From positions 58,803 through 122,802 of the forward strand of contig JAURVB010003422.1 in assembly GCA_033002965.1 (NCBI GenBank): a DNA stretch of 64,000 nt, read 5' to 3'. This stretch comes from Piper betle (taxonomy: Eukaryota > Streptophyta > Magnoliopsida > Piperales > Piperaceae). Below, piece by piece: positions 11,812 to 22,330 of this stretch (positions within the stretch are counted from its first letter, which is position 1; the number at the start of each line of letters is the position of its first letter). Made by a program: the position numbers and the translations under genes. The notes under the pieces were generated by a model. The model worked only from the letters and a program-made list of their open reading frames with translations, made no database searches and was not told the origin of the DNA.

Positions 11812-11960
11812 CTTTCAGCATCATTTGGCTTTCAGCAATTCGGACAACTCTGTATTAACACACTTATGTGAGTAGTAGCACCCAAATCTAGCCACCATGT
11901 ATGTATTGGTACTGAAGCTAAATTAACCTCAGAACAAACAAAATTATGAAATTGGACCTT
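11812..11960 (-). pseudogene. H1 aspartic protease remnant
   Basis: The minus strand reads HTWWLDLGATTHIS. This is the active-site segment of copia proteases, where D-S-G is expected. H1 has D-L-G, so the conserved Ser of the triad is lost, whereas H2 keeps D-S-G. Downstream KPNDAERFIYVGDD is shared with H2. The enzyme would have processed the Gag-Pol polyprotein. Confidence 0.75.
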
Positions 11961-12109
11961 TCTTTACATGCCAAGTGTGATACTTAGTGCATTCCTTCTT
12001 TATATGTTTCGGTTTACTACAAAAGAAACAACAAGAAGCCTAGTTTTCTTCTTATTTTTGTTCTGATAGTTACTAGCCAAGTGAGCAGTTTCAGCCTATT
12101 CTTGCATCA

Positions 12110-12760
12110 ACCTTTCCTCTTCTTGGACACCATAAGAAATGAGCTCATTAAGAGTTCATTTGTCCGTTCGACAGTTATAACTGACCTTGAATTGACTATA
12201 TTGTGCCGGAAGAGAAATTAAAACTAAATGCACGAGCAAATCTTCAATACCTCTAACGTTAGTGCTTTTAGTTTTTGAAGCAATATTAGACATTTTAAAG
12301 ATGTACTCTCTAATGCTTGCTTCACCTTTAAACTTTATTGAAATGAAGTTTGACAAAAGTGTACTTGTTTCAGCCTTATCGTTGTTTTACAAAACTAAAT
12401 GCATGAGCAAATCTTCAATACCTCTAACCTTAGTGCTTTTAGTTTTTGAAGCAATATTAGACATTTTAAAGATGTACTCTCTAATGCTTGCTTCACCTTT
12501 AAACTTTATTGAAATGAAGTTTGACAAAAGTGTACTTGTTTCAGCCTTATCGTTGTTTTACAAAACGCTTTTCAATTTCTTTAAGAAACTTAATGGCTGT
12601 AGTAACCTTTTTCAGACACATCGCCCCTAAAGGTCTCTTGAATTTCACACTTCATAATCATAAGACTCATGCGATTTGAACATTTCCACTTCTTAATGTG
12701 CTATTTTTCCTTAATGGAACTTTTATCCGTAAGAGAAGAAGTTTGTTCCATCCTTAATGT
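12110..12760 (-). pseudogene. H1 gag remnant with internal duplication
   Basis: The minus strand reads MSNFISIKFKGEASIREYIF, then DLLVHLVLISLPAQYSQFKV and SYNCRTDKW. This is the gag domain of plant copia elements (UBN2/retrotran_gag type). Compared with H2 (32158-32700), H1 has an extra 171-bp direct repeat, 12221-12391 and 12392-12562, equal to 57 codons. Stop codons and a shift near 12240 interrupt the frame. A zinc-knuckle region would lie near 11970-12060 but is not well preserved. Confidence 0.75.
12221..12562 (-). repeat. 171-bp in-frame tandem duplication in H1 gag
   Basis: Two adjacent near-identical 171-bp units occur (12221-12391, 12392-12562). Both contain the stretches CTTCAATACCTCTAAC and CAGCCTTATCGTTG. 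H2 has one unit at the corresponding place. The length is a multiple of three. Confidence 0.9.
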
Positions 12761-12762
12761 AA

Positions 12763-13776
12763 GGTCAAGTTCATGCAGTCGAGAATGATTATCATATTCT
12801 CTTTCCAATCCATAAAATTATTTTTTAAGCATTGGAACTGAATTGATGTTGGCAGAAATCATATAAGCAGATTGATTAACTGAATCTATAAAACAAAACA
12901 ACATGCCCATAATGAGATTAATAATTCAAATAATGGTTAATCTCATTAACAGATACCTAGCACAACATTAATATTTAGTCTTTGGATAGAAATATTAATT
13001 TGAAAGTGGTACTCTTAGTGCAATAATCAAATATTGATAATAAATCCTATCAAATAATAAACCTTCATTTAGGCCGATTTATTATCCACATGGAAGCTTG
13101 ATAATTATCTCATATTTATTATCACAAATGAATCTTAAAGCAGTAATCAAATATGAACAATAAATCCTATCAAATAATGAATGTTCCTTTGGGCCGATTT
13201 ATTATTCACATGGAGCCTTAATAATTATCCAATATTTATTACCTCAAATGAATATATAATTTTGTCAAATATTAACATTTCTTTGGGCGATTAATATTTG
13301 CATGAATTAAATATCCACAACCGTCTTAATATTAAAAATAAATTAATTTTTGCAAAAGATGCTACTTCAGCAGCATATAGCAGTCTTTAATAAATTTTAA
13401 AATATTAATAATAACTAAACCAAAATTTGAATTTAATAATTCCAAACTGAAAGGTTATAAAAATATCTTTATTTGAAAATTTTCGAAATTATAACCTTTT
13501 GTAACTTTATTTTCCTTACTTGATATTTTACCAAAAGATAACCTTAATCTGGGAATAAATATCCCAAAGACAGTAATTAATACTGAATTTTGGGAAACTC
13601 CCAATGGGTTGAAGACCTTATTGCTCTTACTACCCAGTATTATTTTGGGATCCTTTTTTTTTAATTATAATCCTTAGATCTGAATGTAATACGGAAGTGG
13701 ATAGTACCAATCCATAATTAAACACAAATAAAAGTAATCTTAAATGATCCGAAATGAAGTTAGCTCTAATGTCGCT
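12763..13776 (-). other. H1 5' leader and primer-binding site
   Basis: This AT-rich untranslated leader lies between the 5' LTR and gag. The plus-strand sequence AGCTCTAATGTCGC (13762-13775) is a decayed form of AGCTCTGATACCAC, the complement of the tRNA-iMet primer site that is intact at the equivalent place in H2. Two or three similar AT-rich blocks ending in GGGCCGATTTATTA occur at 12960-13300, a local duplication also present in H2 (32940-33110). Confidence 0.7.
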
Positions 13777-14219
13777 TGTTTGAACTTTATAAAACTTAAA
13801 TTTAAAAATAAATCTTTATTATTTTTCATATCAAATTATCAAGTAAATAAAATTGGATAGCGAAAGCGTACCTGAATCGATAAAAGCAAAATGATTCTTT
13901 ACCTCCTTATGTTTTGATCTTCCAAATTCAATACTAATTTTCGAAAACCAAAGTTACTAGATAATGGGATACTAAAATGAAAACTACTTATGAATTTATA
14001 GACCATAACCTCCTTATTTATAGCTTAATTTCATAATTTCAATTGGTCCCATCATAAAAGAGAAATTCTTAAAATAGTATATGCACATTGAATTCCACAC
14101 CTTTATTTATGGCCCATAAATATTTAACTTTAATAGATTAATTAAATTTAGGTCAACCTTAAATAACAGCATTGATACAATTCTAGATTCATGTATATAT
14201 TTATGTCCAACATCGAACA
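13777..14219 (-). repeat. H1 5' LTR
   Basis: This 443-bp LTR, TGTTTGAAC...ATCGAACA on the plus strand, pairs with 7957-8404. Because the element reads leftward, this is its promoter-bearing 5' LTR. Confidence 0.85.
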
Positions 14220-14457
14220 ATTACGCCTTTGTCCACTCCATGCACCATTGGTTCAAAATTGTCCAAGTCGACTGGTCATCCTATGGAAGATCACAGTCTT
14301 TATCGACCTGCCATTGATGCCCTCCAGTACTTAACTATGGCATGTCCAGACATTCAGTATGCAGTTAATCAAGCATGCAAATTTCAACATGCACTAATTG
14401 TTTCCCCACCAAGTTGACCGTGATAGCATCTTCAACCCATCTAAACTTGCCAGGGAG
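14220..14457 (+). pseudogene. Copia J reverse transcriptase end and polypurine tract
   Basis: This continues the element-J reading frame after H1: TPLSTPCT, then YRPAIDALQYLTMACPDIQY and AVNQACKFQHA, the conserved segment after the copia RT palm (usually YR..VG.LQYLT..RPDI.YAVN). A stop follows at 14416 and RNase H is missing. The sequence CCAGGGAG just before 14458 is a polypurine tract. Confidence 0.75.
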
Positions 14458-14940
14458 TGTTAAGAGATTCTCACTTATCTCTTCGACCTGTTTTATCTCC
14501 AAAGAAGGGTGCGAATAAGTCTAGGGTAGTTCCAGATTTTCCTCCAACCAATACTCTTATCTTCATCAACCTCTTCATGCAAACCACATCATCTACGATG
14601 AAAAGAATTGTAGGGGGTTGATATTCCCAAATCTGTATACATCACGTAGTATGAATATCAATTTAATCATCTTACATACTCAAGGGAATAGGACGAATAC
14701 ATCTGCTATTTATGCAAGTAATCACCGATAACCTTTAATTTAGTCCATTAAAGCTTTATTTTTATATGAAATGATTGATCCCAAGTTCCTCCTTCCTTCA
14801 TGAGGGTAGTAAATGAATTTTAAATCCCAAATAATCAGGGGATAACAATTTGGAAGGGTGAGCTTTGTAAACTTTGAATAAAATTGTTTTTGTTTCCTCT
14901 TTTGGGCTCTCTATAAACTCCTATAAGACTATAATATTCC
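14458..14940 (+). repeat. Probable 3' LTR of copia J
   Basis: It begins TGTTAAGAGATTC directly after the polypurine tract, as plant copia 3' LTRs usually do, and contains a TATA-like CTCTATAAACTCC near 14910. The end is uncertain because another element starts at 14941. There is no second copy in the window to confirm it. Confidence 0.5.
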
Positions 14941-15698
14941 TGTTGAGTTTATCCCACATCGGTCGTTAATGATGTTGGTGAGCTATATATAGACTAATGG
15001 TAAAGCCTTATTCCTTGAGTTATCTTTTGGATTAAGAGGGGTCCCACCTAGTATCAGAGGTTACGATCATGGGAAATTTGGTGTTGTGGTGTTGTTTGCC
15101 TACGCCGATTTTCAGTTCTATATGATGAAGAGGAGATAATATGCGGAGAGGAGATGATATGTGATTTCCGTCTGATGCATGATGAAGCGGAGATGATATG
15201 TGGAGATGATATGTGATGTCCATCTAATGTATGATGAAGAGGAGATGATATGTGGAGATGATATATGATTTTCCTCTCATAAAAAAGAGATTGTCTGACT
15301 AATTTGGTTTTGTGGTGTTGTTTGCCTACACCGATTTTCAGTTCTATATGATGAAGAGGAGATAATATGCGGAGAGGAGATGATATGTGATTTCCATCTG
15401 ATGTATGATGAAGAGGAGATGGTATGTGATTTTCGTCTGATGTATGATGAATGTGATTTCCATCTAATGTATGATGAAGAGGAGATGATATGTGGAGATG
15501 ATATATGATTTTCCTCTGATAAAAAAGAGATTGTCTGACTATGATAGTATCGTGGTCGCCCGATGTATGCCCGATGTATGAAGGGAGTTGTTGGGTTTAT
15601 CCTATATCGGTCGTGAATGATATTGGTGAGTTGTATATAGGCTAATGGAAAAACCTTATTCTTTGAATTAACTTTTGGATTAAGGGAGGCCCGTGACA
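14941..15698 (+). mobile_element. TRIM-like element with two short LTRs
   Basis: Two direct terminal repeats of about 108 bp (14941-15048 and 15589-15698) begin TGTTGAGTTTATCC and TGTTGGGTTTATCC. Both include a TATATA-type motif and end after TTTTGGATTAAG. A primer-site-like TAGTATCAGAGG (15049-15060) follows the first, and a polypurine GAAGGGAG precedes the second. Only 540 bp lie between them, with no gag or pol, which fits a terminal-repeat retrotransposon in miniature. The flanks ATTCC and CTTAT do not form a TSD. Confidence 0.65.
15091..15553. repeat. Tandem duplication of the TRIM interior
   Basis: The interior consists of two copies of a roughly 226-240-bp unit starting GTTGTTTGCCTAC (15091 and 15317) and ending GAGATTGTCTGACT. 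Each is itself made of GATGAAGAGGAGATGATATG-type short repeats. The open frames here are repeats in translation, not genes. Confidence 0.8.
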
Positions 15699-15775
15699 CT
15701 TATTGCAAATCCGGTTTTGGGGGCCCAACAAGTTTTGGGGGCCCAACAATTCCTAATTGATTGTGTGAGACAGTA

Positions 15776-16048
15776 TTAACAATAGCTTTCCCATGCTTCC
15801 CATGTAAGTTGAAAAAATAATTCAGAACTGTGTCCTAAGATCAATATCCTAGACTTGCTAGAGCTAGGAACTAAAATGAATTCATATTCCTTCCATTTGT
15901 TTTCCAATAAAGATGAAATACCATGTTCAACCTTGGTTACTAATAAGGTGAGAAAATTTAAAGACAATGATTCTTTATTAGTCAGTTCAAATCTGACATA
16001 AACCTTTTTATTTACTCCTACACAATTCCATGAAAGGACAGTAGCCAT
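15776..16048 (-). pseudogene. Possible LINE ORF2 endonuclease start
   Basis: The minus-strand frame starts MATVLSWNCVGVNKK. Plant L1-type LINEs often begin their endonuclease with a similar LSWNCRG sequence. The rest of the 90 codons shows nothing else from the APE endonuclease fold, and a stop follows. No poly-A tail or reverse transcriptase was seen nearby. This could be coincidence. Confidence 0.25.
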
Positions 16049-16614
16049 AATGCAAAAATAGAGAAGAGTAGAAGAATATGTACTTGGGAAGAGCAGAAAT
16101 ATTTTCCTTCAAGTTCCTTTAGCTTTTGAGTTGATACAAATTGGGGGAGAGATTTTTTCTTCACTGACAACTACATGACAAGAATAAAACAAGTGATTGC
16201 TTCTTCTCAAATCTGATCATCAATAAGCAGATGGCTTGATCTAAAAGGTGATGATTTACTGTGGGGTATAGTCTCCGGCAAAGTCAGGGCAAGATCAGTC
16301 TAGCAAATGGGAAAGAAGTGTCTAGCCGCCAAGGCAATTCGAGACGCACAAGGCCAAACTGCACTTGAAGAAAAACGGCGCTTCCCCCATGCCTTACTTT
16401 CTCCACGACCAAAATTGAGGAGAAAAAGTGGGCAATATCCACGTTTATTACTTTGAGTTTACAGTGGACAGGTAAACGGGTCTAATGGGTCTAATGAGTT
16501 TACTCTCCCTATCCCTAACTATGGTCACCGCTACTGCTATTCTTCAATGCTGACTCCCCACCGCGGTTGTGCCCTCCACCACTACCACCCTCTAACACTG
16601 CCGCCCTCTGTCAC
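16049..16614. other. Unassigned stretch
   Basis: This unique-looking sequence has a low-complexity CCACCACTACCACC part near 16570-16600. No gene or repeat was recognised. Confidence 0.3.
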
Positions 16615-17072
16615 TAGGGCTGCTAATTGAACGAGCTAGTTCGTGAGCATTTAGTGTTCGGCTCGGTTCGACTCGACTCGGAACTCAACATTTAGATGCT
16701 CGAGCTCGAACTCGAATCCTTTGAATCAAGTTTGAGCAAGGCAGTGCTCGACTCGACTTGACTTGGTTATAACTCGACCTAGAGGTCGTGGGTTCATGCT
16801 AACTGTATTTTTTAAGTGAGTTGTTTTTTATTTTATAATCGAGTCGGCTTCGAGCTCATGAATGAGCTGGGTTCGAGCTCATCAAAATTAAACACTTTAA
16901 GTGTATTTAAGCTCGAGTTGAGCTCGAACAATATAAAAGATATTCGACTCGAGCTGAGCATGTATGTTCAAAACTCGTTCGATCTCGAGCCGAGTTTGAA
17001 CGAACTTCGAACTATTCGAGCTGAGTTCGAACACAAGTGTAGCTCGGCTCGCTAGCTCGTATAGCAACCCTA
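16615..17072. mobile_element. hAT-type MITE
   Basis: This 458-bp element has imperfect terminal inverted repeats: TAGGGCTGCTAATTGAACGA at the left, and ACGAGCTAGCGAGC-like sequence ending CAACCCTA at the right. Flanks TCTGTCAC (16607-16614) and CTTGTCAC (17073-17080) form an 8-bp TSD matching at six positions, the size expected for hAT elements. The interior is rich in GCTCGA/TCGAGC palindromic words, as in widespread plant GCTCG-rich MITEs. It has no transposase coding capacity; open frames inside are palindrome artefacts. Confidence 0.85.
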
Positions 17073-17793
17073 CTTGTCACCATCTAGTGTTAAATATGGT
17101 AACTTTTCTTTCTAGGGTTGGTCATGGAAATTGAATTTACTATAGTCATCTTTAATTGATTGTTAATTCTATCATCTTCATTATTACTAAGAAAAATAAT
17201 AATCTTTTCTTTTCTTTCAGTGTTGCATGTTGATGTTTATTCACAATGATGCTTGTTTCTTTGGATTTGTTGGGTATGGTTTTTGTGGGATGTTCTGGTG
17301 ATGTGTTGCGCGACATACCCAATCTGTTTGTTTGTGGTTGTCTATGATATACCAGCAATGTGAAGAGGTATATATCAACTCTATTAAAATTTCAATTAGA
17401 AAAGAAAATTGAATACAAATTTGTTGACTATGAGATGCCTATTGTAACTAATTATTTAGACAATTTCATTTTTTCTTCATCACATAGTCTCTTGTGTCCG
17501 TTCTCATTTAACCAGCCTTAAGTATTCAATTAAGTATTTTTTTATTGTCAACAAATGATATCAATGTTTTCTTCGATTAGTTGTCTTACCTTTTGCTTAC
17601 ATTTTCCTATAATATTTGAGTTAGTTGGCTATGGAGAAAGAAGTGTTCACTATAGCCTACACAGACATGTTATTTGTTTGAATAGAAGTGTCGTCCGTAT
17701 GAAGGGGATCTATGTTTATGATTTTTTTGTTCAATAATTTGCGTGGTATAAAGGGCAACATTCTGATCAATATGGACGGATTCATTGTTCTTA
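17073..17793. other. Unassigned stretch
   Basis: This AT-rich sequence lies between the MITE and element F. It has no recognised protein, LTR or repeat. A pyrimidine tract ending in CAG near 17205-17220 looks like a splice acceptor but leads into no convincing exon. Confidence 0.3.
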
Positions 17794-17807
17794 TGTAAAG
17801 ATTGTGA

Positions 17808-17814
<7 letters not shown>

Positions 17815-17847
<33 letters not shown>
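17815..17847. repeat. (AT)n microsatellite in F 5' LTR
   Basis: About 16 AT units lie just after the LTR start. The truncated second LTR lacks this part, so age and variability cannot be compared. Confidence 0.9.
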
Positions 17848-17852
<5 letters not shown>

Positions 17853-19398
17853 TAAGTGGTTTAAAAATAATTGGCTCGATCCGGGAAGGATAGAACATTG
17901 GAGAATTATTATTATTACTATTATATTATTATTATACTTTATTCACAACCCGGTTAAATAGTGGGGTTGGGGTGTTTTCCATGCCCTAACTGCCTACTTC
18001 CCATTTTCTTCTCCTTTCTCTCCATTATGCTCTCCTCTATGGCGGTGTTCTTACATCTCGTCTTCATGTCCTGTTCGGTATGCTTTACTTGTTCTTCTTT
18101 TTCTAATTTTATAGTTACTGTTTTGTTTTCCTGTAAGCATGCAATTCATAATCACTATGCTAAGTTTTGCTGTTTCATCAATTCATGAACGCCATGTACT
18201 TTTGCTGCTTCATCAATTCACGAACGCCATGTAATTCTGCTGCTTCATCAATTCATGATCGCCATGCTAATAAATCCTCTTGTTTCATCAATGTTCTATG
18301 CTATGTAATTGGTTGGTTTAGTATAGTTGAGTTGCAGTCCTTAGCGTCTTATGATTTTCATCGGTGCTTATCAAGTTAGGCATTCATATCATTTCGTCGG
18401 CCAAGGCTCACGCCGTGCATGCTCACAGCACTTAGCCTTGATGTTGTGGGTTGTCATACGGGGAGAAGGGAAGCGTTCCCGGTGGTGCTGCTGGCCAGGC
18501 GTCATGCGCCTTGGTGCAGGACGATGTTCGCCTTGGATAGTTATTGTAGAGCACGAACGTTAGGCCTCGATTGCTGTTTTTATTTCGTTGTTGACGCTTG
18601 GTTGGGATGCTCTAGATGGTTGTTGAAGTGGGTTGGAGAAGAAGGTCGTGATCTGGTTTTGGTGCCAAGATAGGGTTGGAGAAGAAGGTCGTGATTTGGT
18701 TTTGGTGCCAAGATAAGGGTTGAAGAAGAGAAGGTCGGTAGGGAAGAAGAATCCTTTTGGGTGGCAAACTTGTAAATATAACTTGACTCGACACGGCTCG
18801 AGTTAAAAAAAAAAACTAACTCGTAATAAACCCTTAAAAATTATTATTCTAATGGTTATGGGTTACAGTTGCTAAACTAATTAATTATTGTACAGAAATT
18901 GCCATGAGTAATAAAAATATGGTAATGATAAACTGTTGATAATTAATCGGAGTACTATAAACTATTAATTTAAATCGGATGGTTATACGTGATTAATGAA
19001 ATAAAGATTTCACCTTTACCATATTAAATCTAATACTAGGTAAATAAAGTGATTATTTTAATAACGAGTCAGTAAGGTAGAAAATGAGTTATTAAACTAT
19101 AATTATGTAAAAATCACAAGCGTTGAACCTAAATAGCATAATGAAAATAAATAAAGTTCGAACCTTTATTGAGTTGAATAATTTAAAATAATTTTATTAG
19201 TAATATCTTTAAATTAAAATAATACAAATCATTGTAAATAATTTAATCGAACAACTTAATTAATTAAATTGCTATTAATAATGATAATGATTAAAGATTA
19301 AAATCGTAAACTAAATCATCAAGATTGTGGTTAGGTAATTATCATCTCAAAGGAAAATATACTAATAATAGTAATTAAATACTTGTTTATAAGTTAAT

Positions 19399-19864
19399 TG
19401 TAACGACCCGGCTTAAAGTGCAATATAATGGGCCTAAGTCATTTCTTTAAACGTGGTGAACCAAATTAAAGATCTATAGTCTATTCCCACATATAAACGG
19501 GATCTTTGCCCGATAGGTATTAGATGTGGGACTAAGTTGATGGATTTCACAATCCACCCACCTTAGGAAATTTCGTCCCAGAAATTCCTACACACAGCCT
19601 CCGTTACTAGCCTCAATACACGTCCTTCTCTTGCCCGTGATCGGCAGCCTTAGCTAACATCCGTAGTCCAGCGCACCATCTAACACAGAACCAGGTTGTT
19701 TTGATACCATTTGTAACGACCCGGCCCAAAGTGCAACGTAATGGGCCTAAGTCATTTCTTTAAAATGGTTAACCCAAGTTGAAGATCTATAGTCCATTCC
19801 CACATAAAAACGGGATCTTTGCCCGGTAGGTATTAAATGTGGGACTAAGTTGAGGGATCTCACA
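19399..19864 (-). mobile_element. TRIM copy 1 (E family) inside F 5' LTR
   Basis: This 466-bp element has two direct LTRs (19399-19551 and 19712-19864, 153 bp each) and a 160-bp interior. Read on the minus strand, each LTR starts TGTGA and ends CGTTACA. The primer site TGGTATCAAAAC (plus 19698-19709) follows the 5' LTR, and a purine-rich AAGGTGGGTGGAT precedes the 3' LTR. A perfect TSD, TTAAT, lies at 19394-19398 and 19865-19869. The corresponding place in the second F LTR (about 25970-25985) has a single TTAAT and no insert, which is an empty site. It has no coding capacity and would have needed enzymes from another element. Confidence 0.92.
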
Positions 19865-21054
19865 TTAATAATTATTTTGTCATTAGTGAGGGTGAATTAT
19901 GATTTAAATAATTAATTTAAAATGTAAAGTATGACTTAAATGATTATGTCACATGAATAATTAATTATCTCACTAGACTTGTTGTAAATGTTGAGAATTT
20001 AATACTTAATATTGTTGAATGTTGCATGCTTTGTGTTGTCGAATTTTAATAATGATATATTATATATTAGTCATTTAGTTGCATGCATTTCTACTCGAAT
20101 AAAATTATACTTATATAGAATTTTATGTTCTCGTTTAGATTAGGATCGTTGGTCACAGTTGCAGGTTTGCTTACGAACAGCCAGGTCCATATAATTATTT
20201 AAAATGTTGTATTTTCTATTTTTGGCAGCCCTGGTTGGCCTGAGCCCAGATTTGACCACCATGCACCGAGTGCAACCAGGGTCAAGGAATTGGCTCAGTC
20301 CGACACGGGGCTGCACCGTTTAAAAATTACTATGTGGGAGCCTTGGTCGACTTGAGTTCATATCCGACCACCATGCGCCGAGCACAACCGGGGTCGACTA
20401 AATTCGACACAGGGCAGCATCCCCTAAAAGATTAAATACCTGCCCCCATGCTGAAAGGGGTGACAAGGTGCAGTGGCGCAAGACGGCTCATTGTGCACTT
20501 GTGATACCGAGAGGGTGAGTAAATGGCAAATATCAGTAACTACAGGCTGTGGGCCACGTAGTGTGTGTGCGCATGCATGGGATTGGAGCTAGATGGGGTG
20601 GCCACCCCTCTCAGCATAATTAGAGCTCAGCATAGGCTCATAGCAATTAAAAGTCTCGAGAAATGATAATAGAGATTATATTGACTTGTTTCATTTAATT
20701 ATGCGACTTAGTAGTTTTATCACTAATGCGGAATTGCCTCTGCCGGTGAGCAGCTTTGGACGGAGGACTAAAAGTGTGGTTGGTGGATCTTTTACCAACC
20801 GAGGTTTAGTGAATTGATAATAAATTGGACTTCCTTTTATTCTCTTGTGTTATACATGTGGCTATGGGAAACGGTCAGAGACTATGAGACTTTATTTTTA
20901 TGTATTATCACATGCTATAAGAAACATGATTTATTTTTATGATTAATAAATTTCTAGTCTTATTTCCTGTGTTACAATTCATGTTCTTGAATGTTATGTT
21001 TACATCATTTATCTTTTGACTAACTCCCGGCCGGTTTGGGCGGATCGTTACAGG

Positions 21055-21066
21055 TGGTATCAGAGC
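21055..21066 (+). promoter_or_regulatory. Primer-binding site of element F
   Basis: TGGTATCAGAGC lies two bases after the LTR end. It is a perfect example of the plant gypsy/copia tRNA-iMet primer site. Confidence 0.92.
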
Positions 21067-21289
21067 ATGGTTTCCCACAAGCTCACACTTTATGACTCAA
21101 GTACCTTGTTGAAAAGTCCAGTACTTATCTTTTCCCAATGTTTTGTGTTATTAATTAACAAATTCATTCGCTAATAAACCTATGTCATAACTGAAAAAGA
21201 ACATATTAATGAACCATGATGGGAAAAATTTTCCGATCTACTCAGTAAAATTCGAACACAGAGAGTGTATTGGCCTAGATCCTGATGGT

Positions 21290-22220
21290 CATACAAGGAC
21301 TGGCACATGCTTCAGCAAACACAAATTTTGCGGTACAAAATATTGTTCAGTGGTTACCAGGAGTGGTAGCAAGGAATGAAGCCTCAAACTCAGCAGTGGG
21401 TCCCAGCATCACCCCAGACAGTGGTCAGGGAGTGCCCAAGGGCGGGCAGGGTTAGTAGACCCGGGCGAGTGAGGGGAGCTTCCAAACCTAGTGCCACCAG
21501 TAGTCTGACAAGTGTTGCCACCAGCTGTTGATGATAGTGACCGTTACACTATAGAAAAGTTCAGGAAGAATGGAGCTAAGGTATTTATTGGAGGGATCGA
21601 TCCAATAAAGGTGGAGAGCTGGATAGACATTACTGAAAAACCGTTTAGGGCTCTGTCTGTGCCCCACCACCATCAAGTGAGGTTGGCAACATGCATGCTT
21701 CAGGAAGAAGCATCTTACTGGTGGAAATCCATGGAAGAAACCACATTCCATCGACGTGAGATTTCTTCCATCACGTGGGACGGAATTTGTGGCAGCTTTC
21801 AATGGACAATATTTTCCAAAGCCCGTTGTCCAGAAGAAAGCACTAGAGTTCACCAATTTGGTTTAGGGGTGGATTCAGTCTGCGAATATGCCAAGAAATT
21901 CTTACAGCTGGAGCATTTTGCATTTGGGATTTTGGCAACTGATAAGGCTAGAGTTGACAAACTCTTTTGGGGATTGAAGACAGAATTGAGGGGTAAGATT
22001 GCTACAACGCCAAGGAGTACGATAACCGAAGTGATCGACTCAGCCACTACTTAGGAGTTGGTGTTCGAGTATGACTGTACATAGAAGCAAAGAAAGGTTA
22101 CTTCATAGCACAAAAATGCCAACCCTGTTAGTAACCAAAACAGGTCAGCATGACACCAACAGTAGAACTATCGAGGGAACATAGAGGGGAACCATAAAAG
22201 GAAGTTTGAGGATATCCCGT
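21290..22220 (+). pseudogene. F gag (capsid) remnant
   Basis: An open stretch at 21512-22054 contains KVESWIDITEKPFRAL, ATCMLQEEASYWWKSM and SVCEYAKKFLQLEHF. These match the Retrotrans_gag capsid pattern (W......F....E...A..WW, then V..Y...F..L). The true start is probably upstream, since the leader from 21300 shows scattered similarity. A stop at 22052 and several more before the zinc knuckles break it. Gag would assemble the cytoplasmic virus-like particle. Confidence 0.8.
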
Positions 22221-22330
22221 TGAGGCGATGTCAAAATTGCAACAAGATGCATTCAGGGAAATGTAGGGAGCCCCGTAGGTGCTACAACTGCAAAAGGACG
22301 GAACACATGTAGAGGGAGTGTCATCAGCCT
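22221..22330 (+). pseudogene. F gag zinc knuckles
   Basis: Two cysteine-histidine knuckles lie side by side: RCQNCNKMHSGKC and CYNCKRTEHM followed by a stop codon, then REC. The second is the CX2CX4HX4C retroviral nucleocapsid pattern. They would bind the element RNA. Confidence 0.8.

Larger units (their letters stand above)
7957..14219 (-). mobile_element. Copia element H1, full length, minus strand, decayed
   Basis: This 6.26-kb Ty1/copia element has both LTRs (7957-8404 and 13777-14219), a polypurine tract next to the left LTR, a degraded primer site next to the right LTR, and gag, protease, integrase, reverse transcriptase and RNase H in the canonical copia order on the minus strand. It is flanked by GTTAC (7952-7956) and ATTAC (14220-14224), a 5-bp TSD with one mismatch. 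Removing it plus one TSD copy joins the two halves of the element-J reverse transcriptase in frame. The two LTRs differ at many positions, so the insertion is old. A related element, H2, occupies 29018-34140. Confidence 0.9.
5040..14940 (+). mobile_element. Copia element J, 5'-truncated and twice interrupted
   Basis: These are the remains of one plus-strand Ty1/copia element. Reading 5095-5550, 7021-7956 and 14220-14420 in order gives GAG-pre-integrase, integrase, reverse transcriptase, then the end of the reverse transcriptase region, followed by a polypurine tract and LTR start (14458). The gaps are explained by two insertions: 5551-7020 (A-type LTR plus E-type LTR) and 7957-14219 (copia element H1). 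At both junctions the flanking sequence rejoins in a sensible protein order once the insert and one TSD copy are removed. Gag, protease and RNase H were not found, so the element was already incomplete. Confidence 0.8.
17794..21052 (+). repeat. F 5' LTR
   Basis: It runs from TGTAAAGATTGTG to GGATCGTTACA and is followed by the primer site. Without the TRIM at 19399-19864 and its duplicated TTAAT it is about 2.79 kb, close to the G LTR (2.85 kb). Around 20705-20750 it has the TTAGT-loop-ACTAA hairpin. It contains the GGTCGACTTGAG...CGGGGTCGAC modules shared with family A. Open frames at 17961-18673 are not kept in reading frame in the second copy. Confidence 0.85.

Noticed and set aside
12262..12630. 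A 122-codon plus-strand frame with an internal repeat
   Set aside because: It is the antisense shadow of the duplicated copia gag segment.
15277..15699. A 140-codon minus-strand Ser/His/Tyr-rich frame
   Set aside because: It is composed of the short tandem repeats of a TRIM interior and has no domain.
16816..17055. A 79-codon Glu/Leu/Ser-rich frame
   Set aside because: It is encoded by GAGCTCGA-type palindromic words of a MITE.
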